Below are positions 1-5,060 of a stretch of DNA of 11,606 nucleotides, in pieces. The translations under genes were made by a program, and so were the position numbers. Under the pieces are notes generated by a model. It saw nothing but the letters and a program-made list of their open reading frames with translations. It searched no databases and was not told the origin of the DNA. How positions within the stretch are numbered: position 1 is the stretch's first letter; the number at the start of each line of letters is the position of its first letter. Origin of the DNA: Baffinella frigidus (taxonomy: Eukaryota > Cryptophyceae > Cryptomonadales > Baffinellaceae); the NCBI GenBank assembly GCA_026770585.1, contig MU646865.1, positions 172,194 through 183,799 on the forward strand, read 5' to 3'.

Positions 1-89
1 CACCCTACACCCTACACCCTTCCCCCTTCCCCCTACACCCTATACCCGGAACCCGGAACCCGGAACCCAAAACTGTAAACTCTAAATCC

Positions 90-140
90 GCGCCGGGCGT
101 GATAGATGCGCGGGGGTTGGTCGCTGCGATCGACGCTGTA
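90..140 (+). pseudogene. Exon A copy, 5' part of an ARM third helix
   Basis: This island in the heptamers reads APGVIDARGLVAAIDAV in one frame, matching the ARM pattern before the third helix (small residues, a turn Gly, then a Leu/Val/Ala helix). It breaks into GCT followed by GTAAAC, a possible donor, exactly where the copy at 329-346 also enters repeat DNA. It may hold the front half of exon A that the copy at 563-601 lacks. No clear AG acceptor lies just upstream, so I treat it as a broken copy. Confidence 0.4.
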
Positions 141-328
141 AACCCCGAAACCCGGAACCCGGAACCCGGAACCGTGAACCATCAACTCCGAACCTGCAAC
201 CGAGAATTCGGAACACGGAACACGGAACCCGGAACCCGAAACCCAAGGCCGAAACCCGAAACCCGAAACCCTGAATTTCTTAACCTACAACCGCAACCCG
301 AAACCCGAAACCCGAAACGCTACACCAG

Positions 329-346
329 GTTCTGGTAGCGAAGCTG
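329..346 (+). pseudogene. Very short exon A relic
   Basis: After CCAG the bases read VLVAKL then a stop, closely matching the start of the segment at 563 (VLAAMRAL). The downstream bases CTGTAAACCCCGAAAC are the same as those following the copy at 90-140. This suggests one unit was duplicated and then eroded. Confidence 0.35.
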
Positions 347-562
347 TAAACCCCGAAACCCTAAAAGCCGAAACCCGGAACTTAGAATTCAGAACCCCGA
401 GACACGGGAAACGGAACACGGAATAAGGAACACGGATCCGTAAACTCTAGACCGAAACTCGAAGCCCCAAACCCCAAACCCCAAACCCTTAAGTCTTAAC
501 CCCGAGATCCGAAAGAAACCAGAAACCAGAAAACCTCAATCAAACCTGAAACCACAAACCAG

Positions 563-601
563 GTTCTGGCAGCGATGCGCGCGCTGCCGTCCAACGCGCG
601 G
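563..601 (+). CDS. Exon A candidate: ARM third-helix segment
   Basis: Bounded by ACCAG before and GTACAC after, this 39-base segment reads VLAAMRALPSNAR in phase 0. It is the end of an ARM third helix and loop; family members typically continue with VQ plus the first helix of the next half. The B copies indeed begin VQR after an AG, so A and B fit end to end. Related fragments lie at 894-917 (RALPFNAR, then GTACAA) and 1167-1184 (APSNVR). The front of the repeat (a VIDARG-like stretch, as at 99-116) is absent or in another exon. Confidence is limited by the short length. Confidence 0.45.
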
Positions 602-893
602 GTACACCCCGCATCCTAACCCTAAAGCCTAAACTCTGAACCCTAAACCCTAAACCCCAAACTCTGAACCCTAAACTTTAAACCATAAACACCACACCCT
701 AACCCCAAACTCCACACCCGGACCCCAAACCCCAAACCCTAAACCCTAAACCTCACACCCTAACCCTAAACCCCACAAACCACAAACCAAACCTTGAACC
801 CTAAATCCTAAACCCTAAACTCTACACCCTAAACCCTGAACCCTAGACCCGAAACCCTAAACCCCAACCCTGAACCCTGAACCCTAAACCCTG
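602..893. repeat. Telomere-like heptamer block 2
   Basis: After the exon A donor-like GTACAC, the sequence returns to CCCTAAA, CCCTGAA, CCCCAAA and CACACCC variants, all C-rich on the plus strand. I see no coding island here. It behaves as intron or inter-copy filler. Confidence 0.9.
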
Positions 894-917
894 CGAGCGC
901 TGCCCTTCAACGCGCGG
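894..917 (+). pseudogene. Exon A copy, 3' end only
   Basis: The frame reads RALPFNAR and is followed by GTACAACTCCCAG, the same donor context as other A copies. Its 5' part is replaced by heptamer repeats. The intron-like stretch from 918 runs to GGTCGGCAG at 1027, where a B copy starts, so this A copy still sits in the expected A-intron-B order (about 110 bases of intron). Confidence 0.45.
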
Positions 918-929
918 GTACAACTCCCA

Positions 930-975
930 GCTCTGCCTCAGTCTATTTGGTTTCACCAATGTGGTGACAAACACC
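930..975 (+). repeat. Intronic dispersed repeat, copy 1 (CTCTGCCTCAG family)
   Basis: The motif CTCCCAGCTCTGCCTCAG followed by TATTTGG, an AATTTGGTG-like core and GTG recurs near 1190-1305 and, more diverged, at 2840-2950. All three lie beside A or B exon fragments, so it is probably part of the duplicated intron rather than an independent element. A short direct repeat (TTTGCGGTGTAAC twice) follows at about 977-1006. Confidence 0.5.
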
Positions 976-1027
976 TTTGCGGTGTAACCACTTTTGCGGT
1001 GTAACAAACATGGGTACTGGTCGGCAG

Positions 1028-1060
1028 GTGCAGCGGGTAGCGTGTATAGTGTGTTTAAAC
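1028..1060 (+). pseudogene. Exon B copy 1, truncated
   Basis: GGTCGGCAG is followed by a frame reading VQRVAC, then CIVCLNPVV-like residues and a stop. The first six codons match the other B copies, while the SALSNLS part is replaced by the AT-rich minisatellite. The acceptor sequence is kept. Confidence 0.45.
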
Positions 1061-1120
1061 CCAGTTGTGTAGTGTTTTTAAACAGTTTTGTATTGTTTTA
1101 TAACAACACGTCTGTAGTGT
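1056..1120. repeat. AT-rich TAGTGTTTTATAA minisatellite, block 1
   Basis: Diverged units of about 25-35 bases centred on TGTAGTGTTTTATAA(C/A)A. The same family recurs at about 1655-1770, 1905-2015 and 2105-2205. Each block is followed by a GC-rich CCTCGGGGGC...CGGCAG tail and then by a B copy. The units include near-palindromes of the type GTGTTTTATAAAACA. Confidence 0.7.
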
Positions 1121-1135
1121 TACCCTCGGGATAGG

Positions 1136-1184
1136 GTCGGCCGAGGCGGCGCGTGGTTACAAAACCGCGCCGTCCAACGTGCGA
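1136..1184 (+). pseudogene. Scrambled B and A relics
   Basis: The stretch GGTCGGCCGAGGCGGCGCGTGG resembles the acceptor plus start of a B copy with internal losses. It is followed by CGCCGTCCAACGTGCGA, reading APSNVR, like the end of exon A (PSNAR). The junction of the two fragments suggests unequal exchange between exon units. No intact product is possible here. Confidence 0.35.
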
Positions 1185-1189
1185 GTGCA

Positions 1190-1305
1190 ACTCCCAGCTC
1201 TGCCTCAGATTTGGCCTCACTAATTTGGTGAGCCCGGTCCTTTTCCCTCTCCAACGTGGATTGTTTTGCACTGCGAACCCAGCATGTCAACTTAGGAATA
1301 GTCAA
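1190..1305 (+). repeat. Intronic dispersed repeat, copy 2
   Basis: It shares with 2840-2950 the succession CTC-AG, ATTTGG, AATTTGG, GCCCGG, TTTCCC, a GT-rich centre and CCAGCATGTCAACTT followed by GAATAGT. It looks like a degenerate element or duplicated intron piece of about 115 bases. No terminal inverted repeat is clear. Confidence 0.5.
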
Positions 1306-1540
1306 CTGGGACCTGTGTGGGGGTCGAGGAGCTCATCCGTAGATCGTTCCCATCTCCTCAAGAGTGAGGTGGGCGTGGCCTTCGATGTGAGTGTTATACA
1401 AAGCACCAACGCACCACCAAATCTAACCCGACGGGTACGAACTCAACGCATCTCCTAATATCCCGATTTGCTGTGGGCGTTGGATACAACCACACAGCGG
1501 ACTTCGAAGGGAGTTTGAATAACCCCTAAGCGATAAGACC
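1306..1540. other. Unassigned stretch
   Basis: Non-repetitive DNA without a convincing exon. It contains open frames that match no family I recognise and no ARM-like helix. It lies between the second intronic repeat and a dispersed repeat around 1545. I see no function. Confidence 0.4.
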
Positions 1541-1650
1541 TAGGACCCTATGGTAGGCAACCCGTAGGGACATAGGGGGGTTCCTACGGATAAGGTAACA
1601 GAAACTCGGGCTCTCAGCGCCTGAAAACCCCTTCGTAGCCCGCTGTATCG
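1540..1650 (+). repeat. Dispersed repeat, copy 1 (CCTTCGTAGCCCG family)
   Basis: It contains CCTATGGTAGGCAACCCGTAGGG, GATAAGGTAACAGAAA and CCCCTTCGTAGCCCGCTGT in that order. The last two motifs recur at 9085-9145 (GATAAGGTAACGGAAA, CCCTTCGTAGCCCGTTGT). The CCTACCGTAGGG-type motif and CCTTCGTAGTCCGCTGG recur, partly inverted, at 9990-10075. The family has palindromic CCTAC/GTAGG ends like the foldback at 9226-9363. Confidence 0.5.
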
Positions 1651-1654
1651 TGTG

Positions 1655-1770
1655 TAAGGTTTTATAAAAACACATTGGTAGGGTTTTATGAAACACTTTT
1701 GTAGTGTTTTATAAAACATCGTTGTCGTATTTCGTGGATGAAACAGTTTTGTAGTGTTTAATACACACAC
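1655..1770. repeat. AT-rich minisatellite, block 2
   Basis: Several units of the form GTAGTGTTTTATAAAACA and close variants, ending before the GC-rich lead-in CCCTCGGGGGCGTTTCGGCAG of the B copy at 1800. The blocks are of similar composition before each of several B copies, so exon and intron appear to have been duplicated together. Confidence 0.7.
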
Positions 1771-1799
1771 GTTTGCAACCCTCGGGGGCGTTTCGGCAG

Positions 1800-1850
1800 G
1801 TGCAACGGGCGGCGTGCAGCGCGCTTTCCAACCTTTCCCACGACTTTTAC
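1800..1850 (+). CDS. Exon B copy 2, frame intact
   Basis: Preceded by TTTCGGCAG, this reads VQRAACSALSNLSHD in phase 0. It is the first helix and start of the second helix of an ARM repeat; the A-x-x-ALSNLS pattern is the classical ARM core. The frame stays open beyond the homologous part but becomes AT-rich and non-ARM (FYIVNSS...), and I see no donor at the place used by the copy at 2398. The acceptor and first 13 codons are undamaged, so this is a possible alternative exon that lacks a clear 3' border, or a truncated copy. Confidence 0.4.
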
Positions 1851-1904
1851 ATTGTCAACAGTAGCACTCTGTACTATTACTATTACTCAGACCCTCGTGT
1901 TTTT

Positions 1905-2015
1905 TATAACACATTTTAATAAGTTTTTTATCACATATTTTAAGTGGTTTAAATAACATGTTGAGCGTTGTGTGAAACACCTGTGTAGTGTTTTATACAA
2001 CACTTTTGTAGTGTA
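1905..2015. repeat. AT-rich minisatellite, block 3
   Basis: Units of ATAACA, TTTTAATAAG, GTGTAGTGTTTTATACAACA and TTTTGTAGTGT, more diverged than in block 2. It precedes the CCCTCGGGGGCGGTTCGGCAG lead-in of the B copy at 2050. Confidence 0.65.
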
Positions 2016-2049
2016 AACCTGCGTGTAACCCTCGGGGGCGGTTCGGCAG

Positions 2050-2094
2050 GTGCAGCGGGTGGCGTGCAGCGCGCTGTCCAACCTCTCCCGGGCC
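2050..2094 (+). CDS. Exon B copy 3, frame intact
   Basis: After GTTCGGCAG the frame reads VQRVACSALSNLSRAA, a textbook ARM helix pair. Beyond this it runs FIPLV into a stop at the start of the next AT-rich block. The homologous exon at 2398 continues with AAAHE before its border, so the last five or six codons are missing here. Acceptor context and coding part are nearly identical to the copies at 1800 and 2398. Confidence 0.4.
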
Positions 2095-2104
2095 GCCTTT
2101 ATAC

Positions 2105-2205
2105 CACTCGTGTAGTGTTTTATAACATCGTTTTAGTGTTTTACAATAATACAAATAAGTGTTCCATAACACTTTCATAGTGTTTTATAATAAAAATGTG
2201 GTGTT
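2105..2205. repeat. AT-rich minisatellite, block 4
   Basis: Units GTGTAGTGTTTTATAACA, TTTTAGTGTTTTACAATA and CATAGTGTTTTATAATAA, ending at the CCCCCGGGGTTGGCTCGGCAG lead-in of the B copy at 2236. Confidence 0.65.
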
Positions 2206-2235
2206 GTAGAGTAACCCCCGGGGTTGGCTCGGCAG

Positions 2236-2268
2236 GTGCAGCGGGCGGCGTGCAGCAGTTTCTGGTCC
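2236..2268 (+). pseudogene. Exon B copy 4, truncated by minisatellite
   Basis: After CTCGGCAG the frame reads VQRAACS and then departs (SFWSMG), running into the CATGGTG minisatellite. The SALSNLS core is lost. Open frames across the minisatellite rich in VHGSWCMVHG are repeat translations. Confidence 0.45.
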
Positions 2269-2385
2269 ATGGGTTGTATTCATGGTGCATGGTTCATGGT
2301 GCATGGTTCGTGGTGCATGGTTCATGGTGCATGGTTCATGGTGCATGGTTCATGGTGCATGGTCTATGGTTATGGTTACGGAGTA
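2266..2385. repeat. CATGGTG/CATGGTT heptamer minisatellite
   Basis: About 15 units of seven bases alternating CATGGTG and CATGGTT, the most regular heptamer array in the window apart from the CCCTAAA runs. On the minus strand it reads AACCATG and CACCATG, a variant also seen singly in the telomere-like blocks (for example AAACCAT and AACCATG near 9780-9830). It was probably amplified from a mutated heptamer, in the opposite orientation to most of the window. Confidence 0.85.
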
Positions 2386-2397
2386 TGGTGTCGGCAG

Positions 2398-2460
2398 GTG
2401 CAACGGGCGGCGTGCAGCGCGCTGTCCAACCTCTCCCGCGCCGCCGCCGCCGCACACGAG
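2398..2460 (+). CDS. Exon B candidate: first and second helices of an ARM repeat
   Basis: This is the most complete B copy: 63 bases, 21 codons, preceded by GTGTCGGCAG. It reads VQRAACSALSNLS followed by RAAAAAHE. VQ, the AxxAL spacing and SNLS are the ARM signature between third-helix end and second helix. The border is CACGAG, where the related copy at 2691-2752 has GACGAG|GTGACC. Here the next bases are TTGACC, so a G to T change appears to have destroyed the GT donor. The segment follows exon A in phase and precedes exon C, whose VVARGG would begin the next repeat. If the donor is dead, another B copy must be used or the gene is broken. Confidence 0.5.
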
Positions 2461-2518
2461 TTGACCTGAAATGGAACCAGATTAAATGTACATCACTTTT
2501 TGCCATCTGAGGTGCGGG

Positions 2519-2585
2519 GTTTTGTGCTATGGTACAGCTGTGTCGAGGCTAAGATAGCAAATTTCACACTGCAAAGTAGCACACG
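2519..2585 (+). mobile_element. Short TIR element, copy 1 (TTTTGTGCTAT family)
   Basis: About 67 bases starting GTTTTGTGCTATGGTACAGC and ending in GTAGCACAC just before a B copy. In the better-kept copies the ends TTGTGCTAT and ATAGCACAA are inverted repeats. The interior carries AAGATAGCAAATTT and an AAAGTAGCAC-like second motif. It has no coding capacity. Position and size suggest a MITE or introner-like element supplying an intron end. Confidence 0.55.
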
Positions 2586-2635
2586 GTGCAGCGGGTGGCG
2601 TGCAGCGCGTTTGCCAACCTCTCCCGTGGCGCCAC
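2586..2635 (+). CDS. Exon B copy 6, frame intact
   Basis: Starting directly after the short TIR element, the frame reads VQRVACSAFANLSRGATV, with the ARM core kept (AxxAFANLS). It then enters the second TIR element, so the exon end is missing. The usual CGGCAG acceptor is replaced by GCACACG, without AG exactly at the border. The frame is preserved but splicing is doubtful. Confidence 0.35.
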
Positions 2636-2690
2636 GGTACAGCTATGTCGATGCTAAGATAGCAAATTTTACACTGCAAGATAGCACAAG
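2636..2690 (+). mobile_element. Short TIR element, copy 2 (5' truncated)
   Basis: It shares GGTACAGCTATGTCGATGCTAAGATAGCAAATTT and the end AAGATAGCACAAG with the other copies, but lacks the TTTTGTGCTAT start. It ends exactly at AAG, after which the next B copy begins with GTGCAC. Confidence 0.55.
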
Positions 2691-2752
2691 GTGCACGGGT
2701 GGGGTGCAGCGCGTTTTCCGACCTCTCCATGTACGGAGGCCGCCGCAGACGA
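2691..2752 (+). pseudogene. Exon B copy 7, frameshifted, donor kept
   Basis: The start GTGCACGGGTGG has lost bases relative to GTGCAGCGGGTGG. The core then reads CSAFSDLS in a shifted frame, and the tail GAGGCCGCCGCAGACGAG reads EAAADE in yet another. The tail is followed by GTGACC, a good donor that shows what the B border probably was. The coding part is broken, so it is useful mainly as a witness for the exon end. Confidence 0.5.
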
Positions 2753-2839
2753 GGTGACCGTTCATAACCTGTGCTTGGACACTGAACCTGAAACCCGGAA
2801 CCCGGAACCTCTCCCGCCACCGCCGCGGGGTCCAGCGCT

Positions 2840-2950
2840 CGGTCTCAGACTATTTGGGATAACAAATTTGGAGGGCCCGGGTGCTTTCCCGCTCAAAAGT
2901 CGACGAATTTGTACCACAACCCCAGCATGTCAACTTGAGAATAGTGTGTC
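2840..2950 (+). repeat. Intronic dispersed repeat, copy 3
   Basis: Diverged relative of 1190-1305, sharing TCAGACTATTTGG, AATTTGGAGGGCCCGG, TTTCCC and CCCAGCATGTCAACTTGAGAATAGT. It ends at a B remnant, as in the earlier copies. A short heptamer patch (CCCGGAACCCGGAACC) lies before it at 2784-2808. Confidence 0.5.
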
Positions 2951-2985
2951 AACCTCTCCCGCGACGAGGCCGCCGCCTCGTCGGG
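2946..2985 (+). pseudogene. Exon B copy 8, 3' remnant
   Basis: GTGTCAACCTCTCCCGCGACGAGGCCGCCGCC matches the SNLSR-DEAAA part of exon B, with the first half missing. It confirms the alternative exon tail seen at 2691-2752. No frame joins it to a B start. Confidence 0.45.
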
Positions 2986-3052
2986 ATTTTGTGCTATGGT
3001 ACAGCTATCACGATCCTAAGATAGCACATTCCACCCTGCAAGATAGCATAAG
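2986..3052 (+). mobile_element. Short TIR element, copy 3 (complete)
   Basis: Starts ATTTTGTGCTATGGTACAGC and ends AAGATAGCATAAG. The inverted ends are TTGTGCTAT and ATAGCATAA, with one mismatch. Length is about 67 bases. As with copy 2, the final AAG directly precedes an exon B relic beginning GTTCACGGG. Confidence 0.6.
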
Positions 3053-3135
3053 GTTCACGGGAGGCGTACAGCGCGTTTTCCAACCTCCTCATGTCGGAGA
3101 CGTTTCTCCATATGCGGAGGCCGCCGCAGACGAGA
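3053..3135 (+). pseudogene. Exon B copy 9, degraded
   Basis: One frame keeps EAYSAFSNLL, equivalent to RVACSALSNLS. After that a non-homologous insertion and a frame change precede GAGGCCGCCGCAGACGAG, the B tail. The donor is ATGGCC instead of GTGACC. The copy could not be spliced into a correct product. Confidence 0.45.
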
Positions 3136-3179
3136 TGGCCGTCCATAACCCGTGGTTGCCTCTGTGGAGGCCCTACAAC

Positions 3180-3308
3180 CCTTAACACCAAACCCTAAAC
3201 CCTAAACCCTGAACCCTAAACCCTAAACACTAAACCCTAAACCCCAAACCCTCAACACTAAACTCTGAACCCTGAACCCTGAACCCTAAACCCTAAACCC
3301 CTTAATCC
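3180..3308. repeat. Telomere-like heptamer block 3
   Basis: Good CCCTAAA and CCCTGAA runs with few interruptions, C-rich on the plus strand. It sits between the last B relic and the MITE at 3322. Confidence 0.9.
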
Positions 3309-3321
3309 CAGACGAGGTGAC

Positions 3322-3460
3322 TTCGAGCCAGAGTTTTGGAAGGGGTCGCCAGGAGTCAATTCCCCGGAAAGAATAAGGGGAAATTGTTTACTTTTGGGAT
3401 AGTCCGGCGCCCAATACTGTGCTCGGGAAGAGCCGAGCCCCCACGAGCAATCTGGCGTGA
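3322..3460 (-). mobile_element. MITE-like element, copy 1
   Basis: About 139 bases that are the reverse complement of 7646-7785. The shared core includes GGGGTCGCC, GTCAATTCCCCGGAA, GGAAATTGTTT, TTTTGGGATAGT, CGGCGCCCAA and GAGCAATCTGGCGTG. The right end TCTGGCGTG matches the terminal inverted repeat of the other copy. The left end (CGAGCCAGAG) is eroded. It is non-coding, and its family is not recognised. Confidence 0.6.
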
Positions 3461-3517
3461 CCATCCACAACCACTCGAGGATAGAAATGTGACTATTTTA
3501 AAACAGGGATTCCTTTA

Positions 3518-3668
3518 CAAGTGAAGTAAAAAAAGTGGGGTGTAGTAATTTTCACCCAAACAGGGGCATTTGGTCACGTATGTTTGGCAATTCCCTGAGA
3601 TACGTGACCAAACCTGCCCGTGACTGGTACTAAATTTAACAACCCCACATTTAAAATGGTCTCCTTTC
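3518..3668. mobile_element. Foldback element with long imperfect arms
   Basis: The inner stem pairs GGGGCATTTGGTCACGTAT (about 3563-3581) with ATACGTGACCAAACCTGCCC (3600-3619). The outer parts pair AAAGTGGGGTGTAGTAATTTT (about 3532-3552) with AAATTTAACAACCCCACATTT (about 3632-3652). The arms are about 60 bases each with a short loop. No open frame is supported. It is probably a non-autonomous transposon remnant, and an expressed copy could form a long hairpin. Confidence 0.65.
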
Positions 3669-3754
3669 CAGCCTCGAGTCGAACCTGTGCTTCGATCCAT
3701 AACCTTTGCGGGACTCTCTAGAGCCTCAACCCTAAACCCTCAACCCTGGCAAGG

Positions 3755-3787
3755 GTGGTGGCTCGCGGAGGGATCACTGCGCTCCTC
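3755..3787 (+). pseudogene. Exon C copy 1, 3' truncated
   Basis: After GGCAAGG the frame reads VVARGGITALL and then enters heptamers (PTP). It is homologous to the full copy at 3862, keeping the acceptor-side AAG and the Gly-Gly turn before the third helix. Confidence 0.5.
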
Positions 3788-3861
3788 CCCACACCCTAAA
3801 CCCTGAAGCCCAAACGCTAAACCATATAAACCTTCAACCCTCAACCCTCTACCCTGTCAAG

Positions 3862-3924
3862 GTGGTGGCGCGGGGAGGGATTGCGGCAATTCTTGCGGCT
3901 CTAGACAACCACGTCTCGCACGAG
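3862..3924 (+). CDS. Exon C: ARM third-helix segment
   Basis: This is a 63-base, 21-codon segment between CTGTCAAG and GTAACT, phase 0 at both ends. It reads VVARGGIAAILAALD then NHVSHE. The small-residue run, paired glycines and I-x-x-I-L-x-A-L helix are typical of the ARM third helix; the sequence downstream should begin VQ or similar, and exon D begins GVQQ. C+D together give 43 codons. Four other copies lie at 3755, 4122, 4195 and 4398. This is the only one with acceptor, open frame and donor all intact. The intron that follows is mostly CCCTAAA-type repeat. Confidence 0.6.
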
Positions 3925-4121
3925 GTAACTTCTAAACCCTAAACCCAAAACCCTAAAGCCTAAACCTTAAACCCTAAACCCGAAACCCGAAACCCTGAAC
4001 CCTAAACCCTAAACCATGAAGCGTCAAACCTGAACCCGAATTACGAAAGACGGAACGAGGAGCCCTGAAACCTATATCCTAAACCTTAGATCCTGAACCC
4101 CATACTCTCAACCCCACACCC
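3925..4121. repeat. Telomere-like heptamer block 4
   Basis: CCCTAAA, CCCGAAA and CCTAAAC variants starting at the exon C donor GTAACTTCTAAACCC, with a diverged centre near 4020-4060. There is no coding island until the C copy at 4122. Confidence 0.85.
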
Positions 4122-4160
4122 GCGCTCCTTGCGTCTCTGGACGCCCACGTCTCCCACGAG
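4122..4160 (+). pseudogene. Exon C copy 3, 5' truncated, frame and donor kept
   Basis: Reads ALLASLDAHVSHE and is followed by GTTACC, a usable donor. The VVARGGI part is missing, and heptamers run straight into the fragment without an AG acceptor. It is probably a duplicate of the exon's 3' half plus donor. Confidence 0.5.
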
Positions 4161-4194
4161 GTTACCCCTAACCCGAAACCTAAACCCAAAACCC

Positions 4195-4232
4195 GCGCTC
4201 CTCGCTGCGCTTGACGCCCACTCTCGCACGAG
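4195..4232 (+). pseudogene. Exon C copy 4, two-base deletion
   Basis: ALLAALDAH is followed by CTCTCGCACGAG instead of GTCTCGCACGAG with flanking bases, so two bases are lost and the frame breaks before SHE. The donor GT has become GC. It is homologous to the copies at 3862 and 4122. Confidence 0.5.
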
Positions 4233-4397
4233 GCAACCCTACTTCATCATGAAACCCTCATCATGTAACCCTAACCCCTAAACTTTCAACCCCGCGGGTC
4301 TGGTAACCCTGAACCCTAAATCCTCTACCTTGAACCACAAATTATCAACTGCAAACCACAAGATACATAAATTTTGGCGCCAAAATACATAAATTTT
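4233..4397. other. Inter-copy filler with a perfect palindrome
   Basis: Diverged heptamers with repeated CATCAT(G)AA(A)CCCT motifs. At 4372-4385 lies the perfect palindrome TTTTGGCGCCAAAA, flanked by a direct repeat of ACATAAATTTTG(G/A)CGCC. The palindrome has the form of an E2F/DP binding site, but no promoter context supports that use. Confidence 0.6.
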
Positions 4398-4418
4398 GAC
4401 GCCCACGTCTCGCACGAG
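4398..4418 (+). pseudogene. Exon C copy 5, short 3' relic
   Basis: GACGCCCACGTCTCGCACGAG reads DAHVSHE and is followed by ATAACC, where intact copies have GTAACT or GTTACC. It is only the last seven codons, with the donor lost. Confidence 0.5.
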
Positions 4419-4427
4419 ATAACCCCC

Positions 4428-4620
4428 GACCCTCATCATTCAACCCTAAACCCTAAACCCTAAACCCTGAACCCTAAACCCTAAACCCTAAACCTTAAAT
4501 CCTAAACCCGAAACCCTAAACCCTAAGCCCTTAACCCCAAACACTAAATAGCAATCAGTAGTCCCTGAACCCTAAACCCTAAACCCTAAACCCCAAACCC
4601 TACAAAACGCATACATTTTC
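4428..4620. repeat. Telomere-like heptamer block 5
   Basis: One of the cleanest CCCTAAA runs in the window, especially 4440-4530 and 4560-4605, all C-rich on the plus strand. There is no coding content. Confidence 0.9.
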
Positions 4621-4662
4621 GCTTACTTGGTGCCATGCGCTTCTGAGGGTTCCAACCCGATT

Positions 4663-4754
4663 GATTATCAACTTGAGACTTTGTATTTTTTGATTATCAA
4701 CTTGAGACTTTGTATTTTTTTATCTATTATCAACTTGAGACTTTGTATTTTTTT
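4663..4754. repeat. Three-copy tandem repeat, 29-33 base period
   Basis: The unit ATTATCAACTTGAGACTTTG plus TATTTTTT occurs three times, starting at about 4664, 4693 and 4726. The copies are nearly identical, so this is a recent amplification. The T-rich tails vary in length. Confidence 0.85.
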
Positions 4755-4790
4755 CTAAACGCCAAACGCCATTTACCCTAAACCCGGGGG

Positions 4791-4900
4791 ATTCCTAACC
4801 TTCGCAAGCTCTTGGCAGGAGGCCAAAGCTCTCCGCACAAGAGCTTGCCAAGGTTAGAGCTTGCCAAGGTTAGGAACTAACCTTTGGAAGCTCTTGGCAG
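4791..4900. repeat. Compound inverted repeat in front of exon D
   Basis: The left arm TCCTAACCTTCGCAAGCTCTT (4793-4813) pairs with AAGAGCTTGCCAAGGTTAG (4840-4858), and a second inverted copy follows at 4857-4875. A third copy in direct orientation, CTAACCTTTGGAAGCTCTTGGCAG, ends at 4900 and supplies the AG before exon D. A short D-like relic (EAKALRT, 4819-4839) lies in the loop, so the acceptor side of D was copied and inverted. Confidence 0.7.
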
Positions 4901-4966
4901 GGCGTGCAGCAGGCCGGGTGCAAAGCTCTCCGGATCCTCGCATCCAACCCCACAAATGCCGACCAG
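4901..4966 (+). CDS. Exon D: first and second helices of an ARM repeat
   Basis: This is a 66-base, 22-codon segment between CTCTTGGCAG and GTCGGCC, phase 0 at both ends. It reads GVQQAG followed by CKALRILASNPTNADQ. VQxxGCxAL, the hydrophobic second helix and the Asn-rich end before the next repeat are all ARM hallmarks, and the A-D-Q end normally leads into VA, which is how exon E starts. It follows exon C in phase to complete one 43-residue repeat. Partial copies lie at 4819, 5061, 5267 and 5393, all keeping the LASN part. This copy is the only complete one. Confidence 0.65.
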
Positions 4967-4967
4967 G

Positions 4968-5060
4968 TCGGCCTCTCCCGCGTGTTCTAGTCCATCAGCC
5001 CTAGGGGAACAAGTGTTGAGGGGAATCAGTGTTTAGCCTACCTGTGTGCAAACGACTCCT
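4968..5060. other. Exon D downstream spacer, duplicated
   Basis: Contains GGCCTCTCCCGCGTG, GTCCATCAGCCCTAGGGGAAC and AAGTGTTGAG. A close copy lies at 5185-5250 (GGCCTCTCCCTCGTG, GTCCATCAGCCCTAGGGGAAC). It is the 5' part of the intron after D, duplicated with D. No coding is supported. Confidence 0.6.

Larger units (their letters stand above)
1..562. repeat. Degenerate telomere-like heptamer block 1
   Basis: Nearly continuous 7-base units related to CCCTAAA, here mostly as CCCGAAA, CCGGAAC, CCCTACA and CCCCAAA variants on the plus strand. It is not a clean telomere: almost every unit differs from its neighbour, and unique islands with exon-like fragments interrupt it (90-140 and 329-346). Long open frames rich in Asn, Pro, Glu, Thr and Arg across this block are repeat translations, not genes. 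Confidence 0.9.

Noticed and set aside
99-338. Open frame rich in NPETRNPEP
   Set aside because: It is the translation of CCCGAAA/CCGGAAC heptamers; only its first residues, an exon A relic, resemble a protein family.
1-900. Chromosome end (true telomere)
   Set aside because: The units are too diverged, are interrupted by unique DNA, and occur in both orientations across the whole window.
2196-2510. Three overlapping plus-strand frames with VHGSWCMVHG repeats
   Set aside because: They are products of the CATGGTG minisatellite joined to B copies; the only protein-like part is the B exon core.
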